Virus record (IMG/VR): IMGVR_UViG_3300009104_002192
Location: 1-64,000 of that record
Direction: 5' to 3' (one strand)
DNA: 64,000 bases
Origin: a virus
A model generated the notes under the pieces. The model did no database searches, was not told the DNA's origin, and saw only the letters and a list, made by a program, of their open reading frames with translations. Made by a program: the position numbers and the translations under genes. Shown in pieces: positions 1-7,817 of this stretch. The stretch's first letter is position 1. The number at the start of each line of letters is the position of its first letter.

Positions 1-717
1 ATGAAAATAAATTACTTATTTGATATAGACGGAACCTTGACTCCCCCTCGAAGTAAAATGACTAGTGAGTTTTCTTTCTTTTTTTTAAATTGGATGACAG
101 GCAGAAACATTTACTTGGTGACGGGTAGCGATAGGGAAAAAATTATACAACAAGTTCCAAACAGTATATTAGTTAGGTGCAAGGGTGTTTTTTCATCTAT
201 GGCTAACGAATTCAGAAGTGAGGATCAGTTGATTTATAGTAATGATTGGAATCCTTCCCCTAAGTTAATTAAAGACTTAACAATGATTCGTGCAAGCTCA
301 AACTATGATCTGAAAAAAGAGAATTACATAGAGTACAGGAAGGGCATGGTTAATTTTTCGGTAGCCGGTAGAGAATCTACCATAAAACAAAGGCGGAGAT
401 ATTCGGCTTGGGATAAAGAGAATAATGAAAGAGAAGGTATCGTAAAAACCTTAAGAGCTAAATATAAAAGGCTTGAATTTTGTCTAGGCGGAGAAATAAG
501 CATAGATATACAGCCGAAAGGCAAGAATAAGTCTCAAGCGAGCAAATGGATTCGTAAATATGAAGGTGGAAAAATAGTATTTTTTGGAGATAAATGCATG
601 GAAGGCGGGAATGATTATGATATTGTTGAAGATATCAAAAAAAACAAGAAGGACAAGTATTTTCAGGTTGACAATTTTTTAACTACCCGTAAACTATTAG
701 AAGCGGATGAAGAATAA
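1..717 (+). CDS. Eukaryote-type phosphomannomutase (HAD superfamily)
   Basis: Predicted to interconvert mannose-6-phosphate and mannose-1-phosphate, the entry to GDP-mannose. Seen: the HAD nucleophile motif FDIDGTLTPPR at residues 7-17, then YRKGMVNFSVAGR near residue 112, matching the sugar-phosphate-binding signature of the eukaryotic PMM family, then SIDIQPKGKNKSQ, and FFGDKCMEGGNDYDI as the acidic metal-binding motif. At 238 aa it is close to the 245-260 aa of PMM1/PMM2. This is not the bacterial alpha-PGM-type enzyme. The ATG is the first base of the window, so upstream signals are invisible. The end overlaps the next gene by 11 bases. It probably feeds the glycan genes further along (inference). 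Confidence 0.9.
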   Translation: MKINYLFDIDGTLTPPRSKMTSEFSFFFLNWMTGRNIYLVTGSDREKIIQQVPNSILVRCKGVFSSMANEFRSEDQLIYSNDWNPSPKLIKDLTMIRASSNYDLKKENYIEYRKGMVNFSVAGRESTIKQRRRYSAWDKENNEREGIVKTLRAKYKRLEFCLGGEISIDIQPKGKNKSQASKWIRKYEGGKIVFFGDKCMEGGNDYDIVEDIKKNKKDKYFQVDNFLTTRKLLEADEE

Positions 718-913
718 GCAACAAGCTTTAGCTCTGTTGGAAGATTTAATAGAGGCTTCTTCTAATATAGATGAATTACATAAGAAAAAATCTATACAGG
801 AAGGCAAAGCGGTAAGAGCGGTGGGCGAGAGTTGGCTGTTGTTCCATTTAAGAGTGTTGCGCGACTTAATTAACGAGGAAGAAGCTCATGGACAAAAAGA
901 AACTAAAAACTAA
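707..913 (+). CDS. Small hypothetical protein, 68 aa
   Basis: Not recognised. A charged, mainly helical protein with no cysteines or membrane segment. It starts inside the end of the phosphomannomutase gene and its own end overlaps the next gene, indicating one translationally coupled unit. Confidence 0.7.
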   Translation: MKNKQQALALLEDLIEASSNIDELHKKKSIQEGKAVRAVGESWLLFHLRVLRDLINEEEAHGQKETKN

Positions 914-1430
914 AGACGGTAGCGAATTCACTGTTTTTTATTTAAAAACAGAGCCCAAATGGGGAAAAGATAAATTCGGACACAATGCCGATGAGAACAA
1001 ATACTATTTAACGCCCGAAGAGGCGGAACCTATAGTGCAAGATAATTACGCTTCTTGGGAAATAAAAGAGGCAGGGCTGTGGGACATTTACGGTCACCTT
1101 TATAAAGACCAAGAAAAGTCTTTAGAGGGTGACTTTTTTGACTTTCCTTTCCCCTCTTTTGGTTTACCTTTCTCCAAGAAAGAAGAAGTCGTGATAGACG
1201 ATAGAATAGAGTCGGATGCAGTTTTAACCCCTTTAAAGGGCTGTGTATATAGATATTCACAAGATATGCGTCTTTATAGGTACGTCTCAGAAAAAATGGT
1301 AGATCAGGAGCCCCTTTGGGAGCTTGCAGATAACAAGAAGAATATTTACCTTGTGCCAGCGGAAGATTGCTATCTTTATGCCGTTAACCAAAACGAGCTA
1401 GATGAATTTTTGAGAAAGGAGACTGGCTGA
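888..1430 (+). CDS. Hypothetical protein, 180 aa
   Basis: Not recognised. Soluble, acidic and rich in aromatic residues. The start MDKKKLKTKDGSEF lies in the 3' end of the preceding gene, behind the purine-rich GAGGAAGAAG. It ends one base before the methyltransferase gene. A function cannot be assigned. Confidence 0.75.
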   Translation: MDKKKLKTKDGSEFTVFYLKTEPKWGKDKFGHNADENKYYLTPEEAEPIVQDNYASWEIKEAGLWDIYGHLYKDQEKSLEGDFFDFPFPSFGLPFSKKEEVVIDDRIESDAVLTPLKGCVYRYSQDMRLYRYVSEKMVDQEPLWELADNKKNIYLVPAEDCYLYAVNQNELDEFLRKETG

Positions 1431-1431
1431 C

Positions 1432-2082
1432 ATGGCTTTTTTAGATGTTAATAACCTACTCTCTACGCCCAAGTGGCGACATATTAGCGGTCAAGGAATG
1501 TGTCACAGACCTCACAAAAGGCTTATTTTGCAAAGTTTAGTTTCCGTTTTAGAGTCTCATGTAGAAGGGGATATAGTCGAGTTAGGTTGTCACGAGGGCG
1601 GACTAAGCAAATATCTCAAACTCGTATTAGATTTATACGACGTGTACCCGCATCGTAAGAAGCTTTATCTTTATGATAGCTTTGAAGGACTCCCAACCAG
1701 TCGCCGTGCTCACGAAGCGGGATGGGAGGGGATGGAGACAACAGTAGAGGAAGTCCTCCTATCTTTTGAAATTAATAATATCTCCCCCCCATATAAAATA
1801 CATAAAGGTTGGTTCAAAGAACTTAAACCGGAGGACTTGCCCGAAAAAATCGCTTTCGCTTTTTATGATGGTGATTTATATGAGAGTATTTACGATAGCT
1901 TTGAAAAGACTTACCACTTGGTTTCCGAAGGGGGTACGATAGTAATTCACGATTACGGAGACCCTAGGTTTAAAGGGGTCGAAGAGGCTTGTCTCGATTT
2001 TTTAGGGGACAAAGCCCAAGATATTGTAATGTCCGATGAGTCAGCCGAATGCCGGTTCGTAGGAGTTTTACAAAAAAAATAA
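1432..2082 (+). CDS. TylF/macrocin-type O-methyltransferase
   Basis: SAM-dependent methyltransferase of the TylF family, which O-methylates sugars in macrolide and polysaccharide pathways. Seen: the nucleotide-binding start DIVELGCHEGG near residue 46, the family hallmark YDSFEGLP near residue 84, HKGWF near residue 124, FYDGDLYESIYDSFE near residue 144, and the GGTIVIHDYGDP strand near residue 169. The 216 aa length is normal for the family. It follows the previous stop by one base. With the phosphomannomutase and glycosyltransferases nearby, a glycan substrate is the natural guess, but the true acceptor is unknown. Confidence 0.85.
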   Translation: MAFLDVNNLLSTPKWRHISGQGMCHRPHKRLILQSLVSVLESHVEGDIVELGCHEGGLSKYLKLVLDLYDVYPHRKKLYLYDSFEGLPTSRRAHEAGWEGMETTVEEVLLSFEINNISPPYKIHKGWFKELKPEDLPEKIAFAFYDGDLYESIYDSFEKTYHLVSEGGTIVIHDYGDPRFKGVEEACLDFLGDKAQDIVMSDESAECRFVGVLQKK

Positions 2083-2086
2083 TATA

Positions 2087-2203
2087 ATGAAAAATAAAAA
2101 ATACAACATTGATCATAAGAATAATAAATTCGATGATAATCGCTTATCGAACCTTAAACTTATTAAGATTGAACCAAATAAACCAAAGAAGCCTTTAAAA
2201 TGA
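2087..2203 (+). CDS. 38-aa protein resembling the C-terminal tip of an HNH endonuclease
   Basis: Tiny ORF encoding IDHKNNKFDDNRLSNLKLI (residues 8-26). This fits the second half of the HNH homing-endonuclease core (DH...N.R..NL..I). The N-terminal strand and DNA-binding part of such enzymes are missing, so it is either a degenerate remnant or a short accessory peptide. It sits between the methyltransferase stop and the next start, which it overlaps by 4 bases. Confidence 0.5.
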   Translation: MKNKKYNIDHKNNKFDDNRLSNLKLIKIEPNKPKKPLK

Positions 2204-2430
2204 AAAAATCCTTATATAAAGCCTTAGAATCCAGATACAAAGCCGAACTGCATGAAGCAGAAGCCACCCTTGAGGTATATTTCAACAATGCCGTTGGAAT
2301 TGGCGAACATCCTCAAATGGTAGAAGAAATGGCAAAACAGTTAGAGAAAATGTCCAACGCGGAAGACTGTTTACTGACCTTGGAAGAAAACTTCAAAGAG
2401 GAGGAAGAGTACAGGTGTAAGCCTTTATGA
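2200..2430 (+). CDS. Small acidic helical protein, 76 aa
   Basis: Not recognised. Predicted almost fully helical with heptad-like Leu/Ala spacing and a Glu-rich C-terminus. It overlaps the preceding stop (ATGA) and is followed one base later by another small gene. Confidence 0.65.
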   Translation: MKKSLYKALESRYKAELHEAEATLEVYFNNAVGIGEHPQMVEEMAKQLEKMSNAEDCLLTLEENFKEEEEYRCKPL

Positions 2431-2431
2431 A

Positions 2432-2620
2432 ATGCCGTTGTCTCACAAGGAATTTATTGAAGCTTTAACAGAGATAGAACAGGAATACATAAAATTAAGA
2501 AGTAGTGACTCTTCACACGAAAGAAGAACAGCCCAATTAGCTTTGCTTGTTTTAAATAGACTGAAGAGAAGAATAACAAAGAAGATAATTGAGAAACATG
2601 GAAATCAAACTAAAACATAA
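2432..2620 (+). CDS. Small hypothetical protein, 62 aa
   Basis: Not recognised. Helical, with a basic C-terminal half (RLKRRITKK). It overlaps the next ORF by about 30 bases in another frame. Confidence 0.6.
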   Translation: MPLSHKEFIEALTEIEQEYIKLRSSDSSHERRTAQLALLVLNRLKRRITKKIIEKHGNQTKT

Positions 2621-2810
2621 AGACGGCAGATCAATGCCTCTCGAAAGAGCTTTGAGAATTCTTAAGAAGAAGCTTGATAAAGAGGGCACTATTAAAGAGG
2701 TTAGAAAACGTAGATTTTACGAGAAGAAAAGCGTTAAAAAATACAGGAAAAAGAAAAACGCTAAATATGCCGCTAAGATGCAAGCTAAAGAAAACGAACT
2801 TTGGCGTTGA
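2589..2810 (+). CDS. Small strongly basic protein, 73 aa
   Basis: Not recognised. The start could be the first ATG ([12 protein letters not shown]) or the second at 2598 ([10 protein letters not shown]). Lys/Arg make up about 40 percent of residues, which suggests nucleic-acid contact. It ends where a candidate promoter begins at 2807. Confidence 0.6.
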   Translation: MRNMEIKLKHKDGRSMPLERALRILKKKLDKEGTIKEVRKRRFYEKKSVKKYRKKKNAKYAAKMQAKENELWR

Positions 2811-2835
2811 CTTTGTTTTAACCTTCATGTAATAT
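2807..2835 (+). promoter_or_regulatory. P1-like promoter
   Basis: TTGACT at 2807-2812 and TAATAT at 2830-2835, 17 bp apart, with TAACCTTC in the spacer as in the P1 family. It also contains TGTAATAT, as in the late-like class. The ATG of the next gene lies 7 bases after the -10. Confidence 0.55.
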
Positions 2836-2841
2836 AAATAC

Positions 2842-3387
2842 ATGGAGAACAAAAATGTTTTAGATAAGACTCGTACCTATTTAGTGGGACATATGCAATA
2901 CTCCGATGGTAGAGATTGGAGAGAGCATGTCGAAAAAGAGTTAGAGTCTTTAAACATCACAGTCTTTAATCCTTATAAAAAACCTTTCGTAAAGGATGTC
3001 AATGAAGACGAAACTGCTCGAACAAGAATGTCGGAAGACATGGTTAATGGTTACTACAGTGATGTAGCCGAAAGGATGAGCACGGTTCGTAGTTACGATC
3101 TTAACCTAGTAGATAGATCTGATTTTATTATAGCTCATTTACTTCCAGATGTTGCAAGCTGGGGCAGCGCAGAAGAAATTGTTACCGCAGTAAGAATGAA
3201 GAAACCTATATTCATTTCAATGGAAGGCGGAAAATCCCAAACACCTCTTTGGATTATGGGTATGCTTCCGCATCATTATATTTATGATAGTGTTGATGAT
3301 GTTTTATCAATGATTCACCAAATAAACGACGGAAATAAAGCTATTGATAGCGATAGGTGGAGGCTTTTAAGAAAGGAGTTACGATAA
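2842..3387 (+). CDS. Nucleoside 2-deoxyribosyltransferase-like protein
   Basis: Seen: an N-terminal Rossmann-type strand TYLVGHMQYSDGRDWREHVE followed by NITVFNPY, a central D.NLVDRSDFIIAHL strand, and SWGSAEEIVTAVRMKKPIF, the layout of the nucleoside 2-deoxyribosyltransferase superfamily, in which the Glu after GS/GT is catalytic. Family members exchange bases on deoxynucleosides or hydrolyse nucleotides. Its 181 aa is slightly longer than usual. A role in nucleotide salvage, with GMP reductase two genes downstream, is inferred. Confidence 0.65.
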   Translation: MENKNVLDKTRTYLVGHMQYSDGRDWREHVEKELESLNITVFNPYKKPFVKDVNEDETARTRMSEDMVNGYYSDVAERMSTVRSYDLNLVDRSDFIIAHLLPDVASWGSAEEIVTAVRMKKPIFISMEGGKSQTPLWIMGMLPHHYIYDSVDDVLSMIHQINDGNKAIDSDRWRLLRKELR

Positions 3388-3390
3388 TCT

Positions 3391-3531
3391 ATGTTACCCG
3401 ATTGGCTATATAAAATAGAGAGGAAGTTAGATGATTGTAATCATATCATGGAGCTAGGTAGAACCTGTTTAGCTCTTTGCACTTTAGTGCTTCAAGTTGT
3501 AATACTGTTAAAATTATTTAATGTGATTTGA
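3391..3531 (+). CDS. 46-aa single-pass membrane peptide
   Basis: MLPDWLYKIERKLDDC followed by a hydrophobic helix from about residue 24 to 43. Starts 3 bases after the previous stop and overlaps the next ATG by one base. Function unknown. Confidence 0.55.
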   Translation: MLPDWLYKIERKLDDCNHIMELGRTCLALCTLVLQVVILLKLFNVI

Positions 3532-3938
3532 TGAAAACGGGTTTCGTAGCTAGTTGTTTTGATATGCTTCATGCGGGACATTGTCTTATGTTAAAAGACG
3601 CGTCTTTTCAATGTGATCATTTAGTAGCAGCACTTCAGACAGATCCGACAATAGATCGTCCGGAAAAAAATAGGCCAATACAGTCTTTCCCAGAAAGAAT
3701 GCTTCAGCTTGAAGCCGTCCGTTATATTGATGAAATTGTTGTTTACAATACTGAAGAAGAATTAGTTGAGTGGCTAAAAGTGATTAAGCCAGATGTCCGT
3801 ATTCTGGGTAGTGACTACAAAGATAAGTTTTATTATACGGGCAAAGATTTAGAAGAGCACTTAGGTATAGAGATATATTTTCATGATAGAAATTATCATT
3901 GGTCTACCAGCGAGTTAAGGGAAAGGGTATTAAAGTGA
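3531..3938 (+). CDS. Cytidylyltransferase-like nucleotidyltransferase (TagD/RfaE C-domain type)
   Basis: Small nucleotidyltransferase expected to activate a phosphorylated polyol or sugar with CTP or ATP. Seen: [16 protein letters not shown] at residues 9-24 with the HxGH motif, and [11 protein letters not shown] at the C-terminus matching the (I/W)STS.L...I motif. Its 135 aa matches the TagD/RfaE family. The start is the ATG at 3531, overlapping the previous stop. It overlaps the GMP reductase GTG start. The substrate is unknown; glycerol-3-phosphate or heptose-1-phosphate are possible. Confidence 0.85.
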   Translation: MKTGFVASCFDMLHAGHCLMLKDASFQCDHLVAALQTDPTIDRPEKNRPIQSFPERMLQLEAVRYIDEIVVYNTEEELVEWLKVIKPDVRILGSDYKDKFYYTGKDLEEHLGIEIYFHDRNYHWSTSELRERVLK

Positions 3939-5095
3939 GAATTGAGCCTGAAATGAAGTTAGATTATAAGGACGTTCTTTTGCGTCCTAAGCGTTCAGAG
4001 TTAACGTCTCGTAAGGACGTTAATTTGATGCGTGAGTTTACCTTTAAGAACGCTGGAGGGGAAGGGTCAGACCCTAAAGCGTATAGCTGGAAGGGCATCC
4101 CTATTGTGGCGGCAAATATGGATACCGTGGGGACTTTTGAAACGGCCAAGGCTCTTGCCCAACATCATATGTTGACTTGTATCAGTAAGCATAGTGATGT
4201 AGATAGGTGGATTCATAAGCTGTGTGGCTATGGGGTTTACAAAACCAAAGAGCAAAAGAAAGCTAATGAAGGAAGCTGGAAATATGAACGAGGAGCAAAG
4301 GATTGGCAAAGCAGAATTTATGACCATATTTGTCCTTCTATCGGTATTAAATATGATCCAAATAAAATGGATGATATAGATTATTTAAACAGTATTCAGT
4401 GGAACTTTTATCATAATAGGTTCGTATGTATTGATGCAGCGAATGGATATACATCAAGGTTTTGTGATTTTATTAAACGAGTCAGAGAAGAACACCCCGC
4501 TCTTATTATCATAGCGGGAAATGTTGTCACTGGCGAAATGACAGAGGAGATATTATTAAGTGGAGCAGATATTGTTAAAGTGGGTATTGGCGGCGGGTCT
4601 GTTTGCACTACTCGTATACAAACTGGTGTGGGTTATCCTCAACTCAGCGCAGTCATTGAATGCGCGGATGCTGCTCATGGGATTGGTGGGCATATTATGG
4701 CTGACGGTGGGTGTGTATCTGCTGGCGACGTGGCCAAAGCCTTTTGTGCTGGTGCTGATTTTGTTATGCTGGGCGGGATGTTGGCGGGTCATACTGAATC
4801 AGAAGGGCAAGAGGAAGAAGTAGACGGAGAGAAATATAAAACATTTTATGGAATGAGTTCCGACACGGCCATGAACAAATATCATGGCGGAGTTGCGAAC
4901 TATCGCTCCTCAGAAGGAAAAACAATAAGGATAAAACATCGTGGACTTATTAAGCATACTGTGGAACATATTCTTGGTGGCTTGCGTAGTGCTTGTACTT
5001 ATATTGGTGCTAAGGAGTTAAAAGATATGCCTAAGTGCGCTACCTTTATAAGAGTTAGTCAGCAATCAAACGAAGTGTTTGGAAAAAATATTTAA
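3935..5095 (+). CDS. guaC: GMP reductase
   Basis: NADPH-dependent reduction of GMP to IMP. Seen: the N-terminus (GTG start) [20 protein letters not shown] lines up with the start of E. coli GuaC. Next come [36 protein letters not shown], the phosphate-binding and catalytic-cysteine loop [26 protein letters not shown] and the C-terminal [12 protein letters not shown]. Length is 386 aa versus about 347 in E. coli. The excess is mainly an insertion at roughly residues 80-140 rich in Lys/Tyr/Trp, which is unusual. GTG is chosen because the conserved N-terminus begins there. Confidence 0.93.
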   Translation: MRIEPEMKLDYKDVLLRPKRSELTSRKDVNLMREFTFKNAGGEGSDPKAYSWKGIPIVAANMDTVGTFETAKALAQHHMLTCISKHSDVDRWIHKLCGYGVYKTKEQKKANEGSWKYERGAKDWQSRIYDHICPSIGIKYDPNKMDDIDYLNSIQWNFYHNRFVCIDAANGYTSRFCDFIKRVREEHPALIIIAGNVVTGEMTEEILLSGADIVKVGIGGGSVCTTRIQTGVGYPQLSAVIECADAAHGIGGHIMADGGCVSAGDVAKAFCAGADFVMLGGMLAGHTESEGQEEEVDGEKYKTFYGMSSDTAMNKYHGGVANYRSSEGKTIRIKHRGLIKHTVEHILGGLRSACTYIGAKELKDMPKCATFIRVSQQSNEVFGKNI

Positions 5096-5713
5096 ATGGG
5101 CGGTTATACTAATCATAAATATTACAATAGCAATATAAGAGGTTCCGCTTGGAATAGGAGTATTTCTAAGGGTTCTAGATCTAACGGTTTTCTACCTAAA
5201 GATCAATACATTGCGAATTTAAAAGCGGGTAATAAATGGGATAATTACGCTTCTTATTACAAGAGCCCAGAGTGGAAAAGTAAAAGACTCAAGATAATAG
5301 AAAAAAATAACAATACTTGCGAAAGATGCTATAGGGTTTTCCCTTCGGAAGAGTTAGACGTACACCATCAACGATATAGTGTGCGTGTTGGTGAAGATGA
5401 TGAGGCGGATTTAGAATGTTTATGTAGTAATTGTCATATGCTACACAATGAAGTATGTGATATAGCAGGTGTCTATAAAGGAGGTGAAGCTCTTTTCATA
5501 AAACCTGATATGAAAGGGAGAATTGCGAGAGCTATGTATCAATATGCGCCTTGGATGTTTGAAGATGTTGATTTCGATCCCGATTGGGACTATTTAGATG
5601 ATTTAGATTATGATATAGTACTTAAAAAAATGAAGACTTTCCTTGGGAAATGGATGATGAACGTACCACAAGAAGACAATGTTCCCGATAAGGATTATTT
5701 AGATGATTTCTAA
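5096..5713 (+). CDS. HNH endonuclease
   Basis: Seen: the sequence YKSPEWKSKRLKIIEKN, CERCYRVF, LDVHHQRY and CLCSNCHMLH, that is, two CxxC zinc-binding pairs around the HH and the final H of a beta-beta-alpha-metal HNH nuclease. Length is 205 aa, with a Gly/Ser/Asn-rich N-terminus and a very acidic C-terminus. It starts directly after the GMP reductase stop. It may be a free-standing homing endonuclease or a packaging-type HNH; context does not decide. Confidence 0.85.
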   Translation: MGGYTNHKYYNSNIRGSAWNRSISKGSRSNGFLPKDQYIANLKAGNKWDNYASYYKSPEWKSKRLKIIEKNNNTCERCYRVFPSEELDVHHQRYSVRVGEDDEADLECLCSNCHMLHNEVCDIAGVYKGGEALFIKPDMKGRIARAMYQYAPWMFEDVDFDPDWDYLDDLDYDIVLKKMKTFLGKWMMNVPQEDNVPDKDYLDDF

Positions 5714-5745
5714 TAAAATAAATTATATTTAATTTTTAATAAAAC

Positions 5746-5751
5746 TATAAT
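5746..5751 (+). promoter_or_regulatory. Isolated TATAAT upstream of the ExbB-like gene
   Basis: The sequence AAACTATAATAAATAGTATG puts TATAAT 8 bases before the ATG, with no recognisable -35. The same AAACTATAAT word precedes the GT25 gene at 47,712. Possibly a phage-specific late or activator-dependent promoter. Confidence 0.35.
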
Positions 5752-5758
5752 AAATAGT

Positions 5759-6250
5759 ATGAATACTTTCACTAAATGGTTCTTATTAAATGCTGTTATG
5801 TTGACAGCCATTTTTTTTGCACAGCAAAGAGACTTAATCTCAACAATGATAGAGGGGGATTTATCCCATATTTCAGTGCTTATAATGATTTTATACATAC
5901 TGATGTCCGCTTTCGTGGGTAGGCTTTGCTATTTATCTGATAAAATAAGTAAAGATAGTAAGATTAAAAGAGTTAAAGAGAAAGACTACTTAACTAAACG
6001 AGCAGATGTAGGTTGGTTTGCGGCAGAGCATTTCTTCTCTTTGGGCCTTTTGGGGACTATTATTGGGCTTATATTAGCTACACAGGGGAGTCTTGATAGC
6101 TCCACACCCACAAGTGAAATAGTGGCGGGGTTGAAGAAGGGTCTGAACACGGCGTTTTATACGACAGTGTGCGGTATAGTTTTCAGTTTACCTCTTCAGG
6201 TTCAGCTTATGATATTAAAGTTTAAGTTGGAGAAAAAAGAAGATGCGTAG
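5759..6250 (+). CDS. MotA/TolQ/ExbB-like proton-channel protein
   Basis: Inner-membrane stator-type subunit. Seen: hydrophobic helices at about residues 7-22, 39-57, 94-108 and 128-152. The last two carry LGLLGTIIGLILA and AFYTTVCGIVFSLP, which match the Thr-containing pore helices of ExbB/TolQ/MotA (GLxGTVxGL and A...T..G...A.P). Length is 163 aa, shorter than E. coli ExbB (244 aa). It overlaps the next gene, an ExbD-like protein, by 8 bases, the expected partner order. In known families the pair couples the proton gradient to work on the envelope; what this phage pair does is unknown. Confidence 0.82.
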   Translation: MNTFTKWFLLNAVMLTAIFFAQQRDLISTMIEGDLSHISVLIMILYILMSAFVGRLCYLSDKISKDSKIKRVKEKDYLTKRADVGWFAAEHFFSLGLLGTIIGLILATQGSLDSSTPTSEIVAGLKKGLNTAFYTTVCGIVFSLPLQVQLMILKFKLEKKEDA

Positions 6251-6833
6251 ATTTTTTTCATTTCGGCCATTTATTGACGTTTTATTTTGCTGCTTACTCA
6301 TGTTAGTAGCGATACTTTTCTTATTGAAAACCGAAGAGGAGAAAACTAAAATGCGCCCACCAAATGTCATCTATGAAGTTGTTTTAACTTGGGATGGTAA
6401 AAGCGGTGACGATTTAGACCTATACGTTCAGGCGGCTTCAGGACACGTCGTAAGCTTCAATAATAGAGAAGGGGGTAGCGGCAGTTTAATTAGCTTAGAT
6501 CATGATGCTCTTGGCTTAAGGAACAATAGTCTCGGAGAAGGACAAGAGGGGCAGATTACGCCCTTTCATGAAGAAGTGGTATCTTTCAGGGGAGTTCTTG
6601 AGGGAGAGAACGTAGTGACTATTCATGTCTACGCAAAAAGGGACGACGAACCAATAAAAGCTACTATTAAATTAATTAGGGTTAAGCCTTTTAAAGAAGT
6701 CGTTACGAAAGAAATAGTATTTGAATCCGTAGGGCAAGAAAAAACCGCCTTTAGATTTAAGACAAGTAAGACCGCAGAGGTCATAGACATTAACGAGTTA
6801 CCTGCTAAATTGGTTAGGTCTTTAGGACAATGA
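6243..6833 (+). CDS. ExbD/TolR-like protein with a beta-sandwich periplasmic domain
   Basis: Seen: a short basic N-terminus and one membrane helix (about residues 8-27) starting RPFIDVLFCCLLMLVAILF. PFIDV is the exact motif of the ExbD/TolR helix, in which the Asp is the proton-carrying residue. Instead of the usual small ExbD periplasmic domain, residues 40-150 contain VVLTWDGKSGDDLDLYVQ and later strands, resembling the beta-sandwich of DUF2135/YfaP-type proteins that present D-x-D-L side chains. It is probably the partner of the ExbB-like protein encoded just upstream. The replacement domain is the notable feature. Confidence 0.8.
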   Translation: MRRFFSFRPFIDVLFCCLLMLVAILFLLKTEEEKTKMRPPNVIYEVVLTWDGKSGDDLDLYVQAASGHVVSFNNREGGSGSLISLDHDALGLRNNSLGEGQEGQITPFHEEVVSFRGVLEGENVVTIHVYAKRDDEPIKATIKLIRVKPFKEVVTKEIVFESVGQEKTAFRFKTSKTAEVIDINELPAKLVRSLGQ

Positions 6834-6952
6834 AAAAACTAGAAAAAACCAAGGATTTGTTTTTATTAGCTTTTTGGGGCACCGCTTATCTCTTAAAAGC
6901 TATAGTTGAGATTCCTTACTTGTGGATCAAATCGTTATTTGATAAAAAATGA
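6830..6952 (+). CDS. 40-aa membrane peptide
   Basis: MKKLEKTKDLFLLAFWGTAY and a continuing hydrophobic stretch to about residue 34. It overlaps both neighbours by 4 bases (ATGA), so it is co-translated with the ExbB/ExbD-like pair and might be a small third subunit. Confidence 0.55.
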   Translation: MKKLEKTKDLFLLAFWGTAYLLKAIVEIPYLWIKSLFDKK

Positions 6953-7485
6953 TTTATTTATTATATGGTCAACCAGCGTCAGGCAAGACGACCCTAGGAG
7001 GTCTACTTGCTAAACAATTAGACACGCCATTCATCATAGATGGAGATGAGTTTAGGGAAATGTTTACTAATAAAAATTATGGGCGTGAAGGGCGTGAGGA
7101 GAACATTAGAAACGCAAACGCCGTAGCAACCTATTTGAACAAAAAGGGCAAAAATGGGAATTGGAAGGCTGTTTATACGAACAATGGAGAAAATAGCTGG
7201 GAAAGCCATCCTATCAATAAAGAAACTCACGTGGTTATGTCTTTAGTAAACCCCTACAAACACTTGAGAGATGAATTGACTCAAAATAATATGCGGGAGT
7301 TCCCCCCTCAAGAGGATGGTTGGGTTCGGAATGAGGTGGTGGAGATATTATTGCGGTCAGGCAGAGACTTAAGGAAAGAGTACCATGTAGAAGATTTTGA
7401 AGAGGGTAATCCAAATTATATTATAAACACAGATCAAGAAGTAGGAGAGAGTTGGGATTACTTGAAGACTTTATTAGATTTATGA
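6949..7485 (+). CDS. APS-kinase-like P-loop kinase (CysC family)
   Basis: Seen: Walker A GQPASGKTT at residues 7-15, then FIIDGDEFREMF near residue 28, corresponding to the DGD motif of adenylylsulfate kinases, then YGREGREENIRNANAVA near residue 44, corresponding to the CysC ENIRR..EVA helix. Length is 178 aa; CysC is about 200. CysC makes PAPS, the donor used by sulfotransferases, and this phage encodes two sulfotransferases at 48.4-49.6 kb. Other small-molecule kinases share this fold, so APS specificity is likely but unproven. Confidence 0.72.
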   Translation: MIYLLYGQPASGKTTLGGLLAKQLDTPFIIDGDEFREMFTNKNYGREGREENIRNANAVATYLNKKGKNGNWKAVYTNNGENSWESHPINKETHVVMSLVNPYKHLRDELTQNNMREFPPQEDGWVRNEVVEILLRSGRDLRKEYHVEDFEEGNPNYIINTDQEVGESWDYLKTLLDL

Positions 7486-7730
7486 GATTACTATTATTAC
7501 TATTATTAGTCTTGTCTATAGGCTGCAAGACCTATTACGCTCCGAGCGGTAAAGCTTTTCCTTGGGGTTGGGGTCAACCTCCACAAATACAGACAAAAGA
7601 TTATGTTCCTCTTCCAGATGGGTACGGACACGGGAGCAGCACGCTAAAAAGTTGGATAAAGCTAAATAAACAGAAAGTCCAAGTACAAAAGGCCCTTAAT
7701 GAAATGAATGAACATGGGAGGAGTTATTGA
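7482..7730 (+). CDS. Small lipoprotein, 82 aa
   Basis: The ATG at 7482 overlaps the kinase stop. Residues 1-14 form a lipoprotein signal peptide, MRLLLLLLLVLSIGC, with the lipobox LSIGC. The mature part is rich in Pro/Gly/Lys. Its place next to the ExbB/ExbD-like genes suggests an envelope role (inference). Confidence 0.75.
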   Translation: MRLLLLLLLVLSIGCKTYYAPSGKAFPWGWGQPPQIQTKDYVPLPDGYGHGSSTLKSWIKLNKQKVQVQKALNEMNEHGRSY

Positions 7731-7817
7731 ATGATACCACTCATAGCAGTAGGAGTAGCGATAGGAATAACGATATTAATATGTATCTGGTTAACTAAGT
7801 TCATAGAGCTAAAATGA
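7731..7817 (+). CDS. 28-aa membrane peptide
   Basis: MIPLIAVGVAIGITILICIW then a short basic end. It follows the lipoprotein stop without a gap and overlaps the next gene by 4 bases. The arrangement makes translation likely; function unknown. Confidence 0.5.
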   Translation: MIPLIAVGVAIGITILICIWLTKFIELK

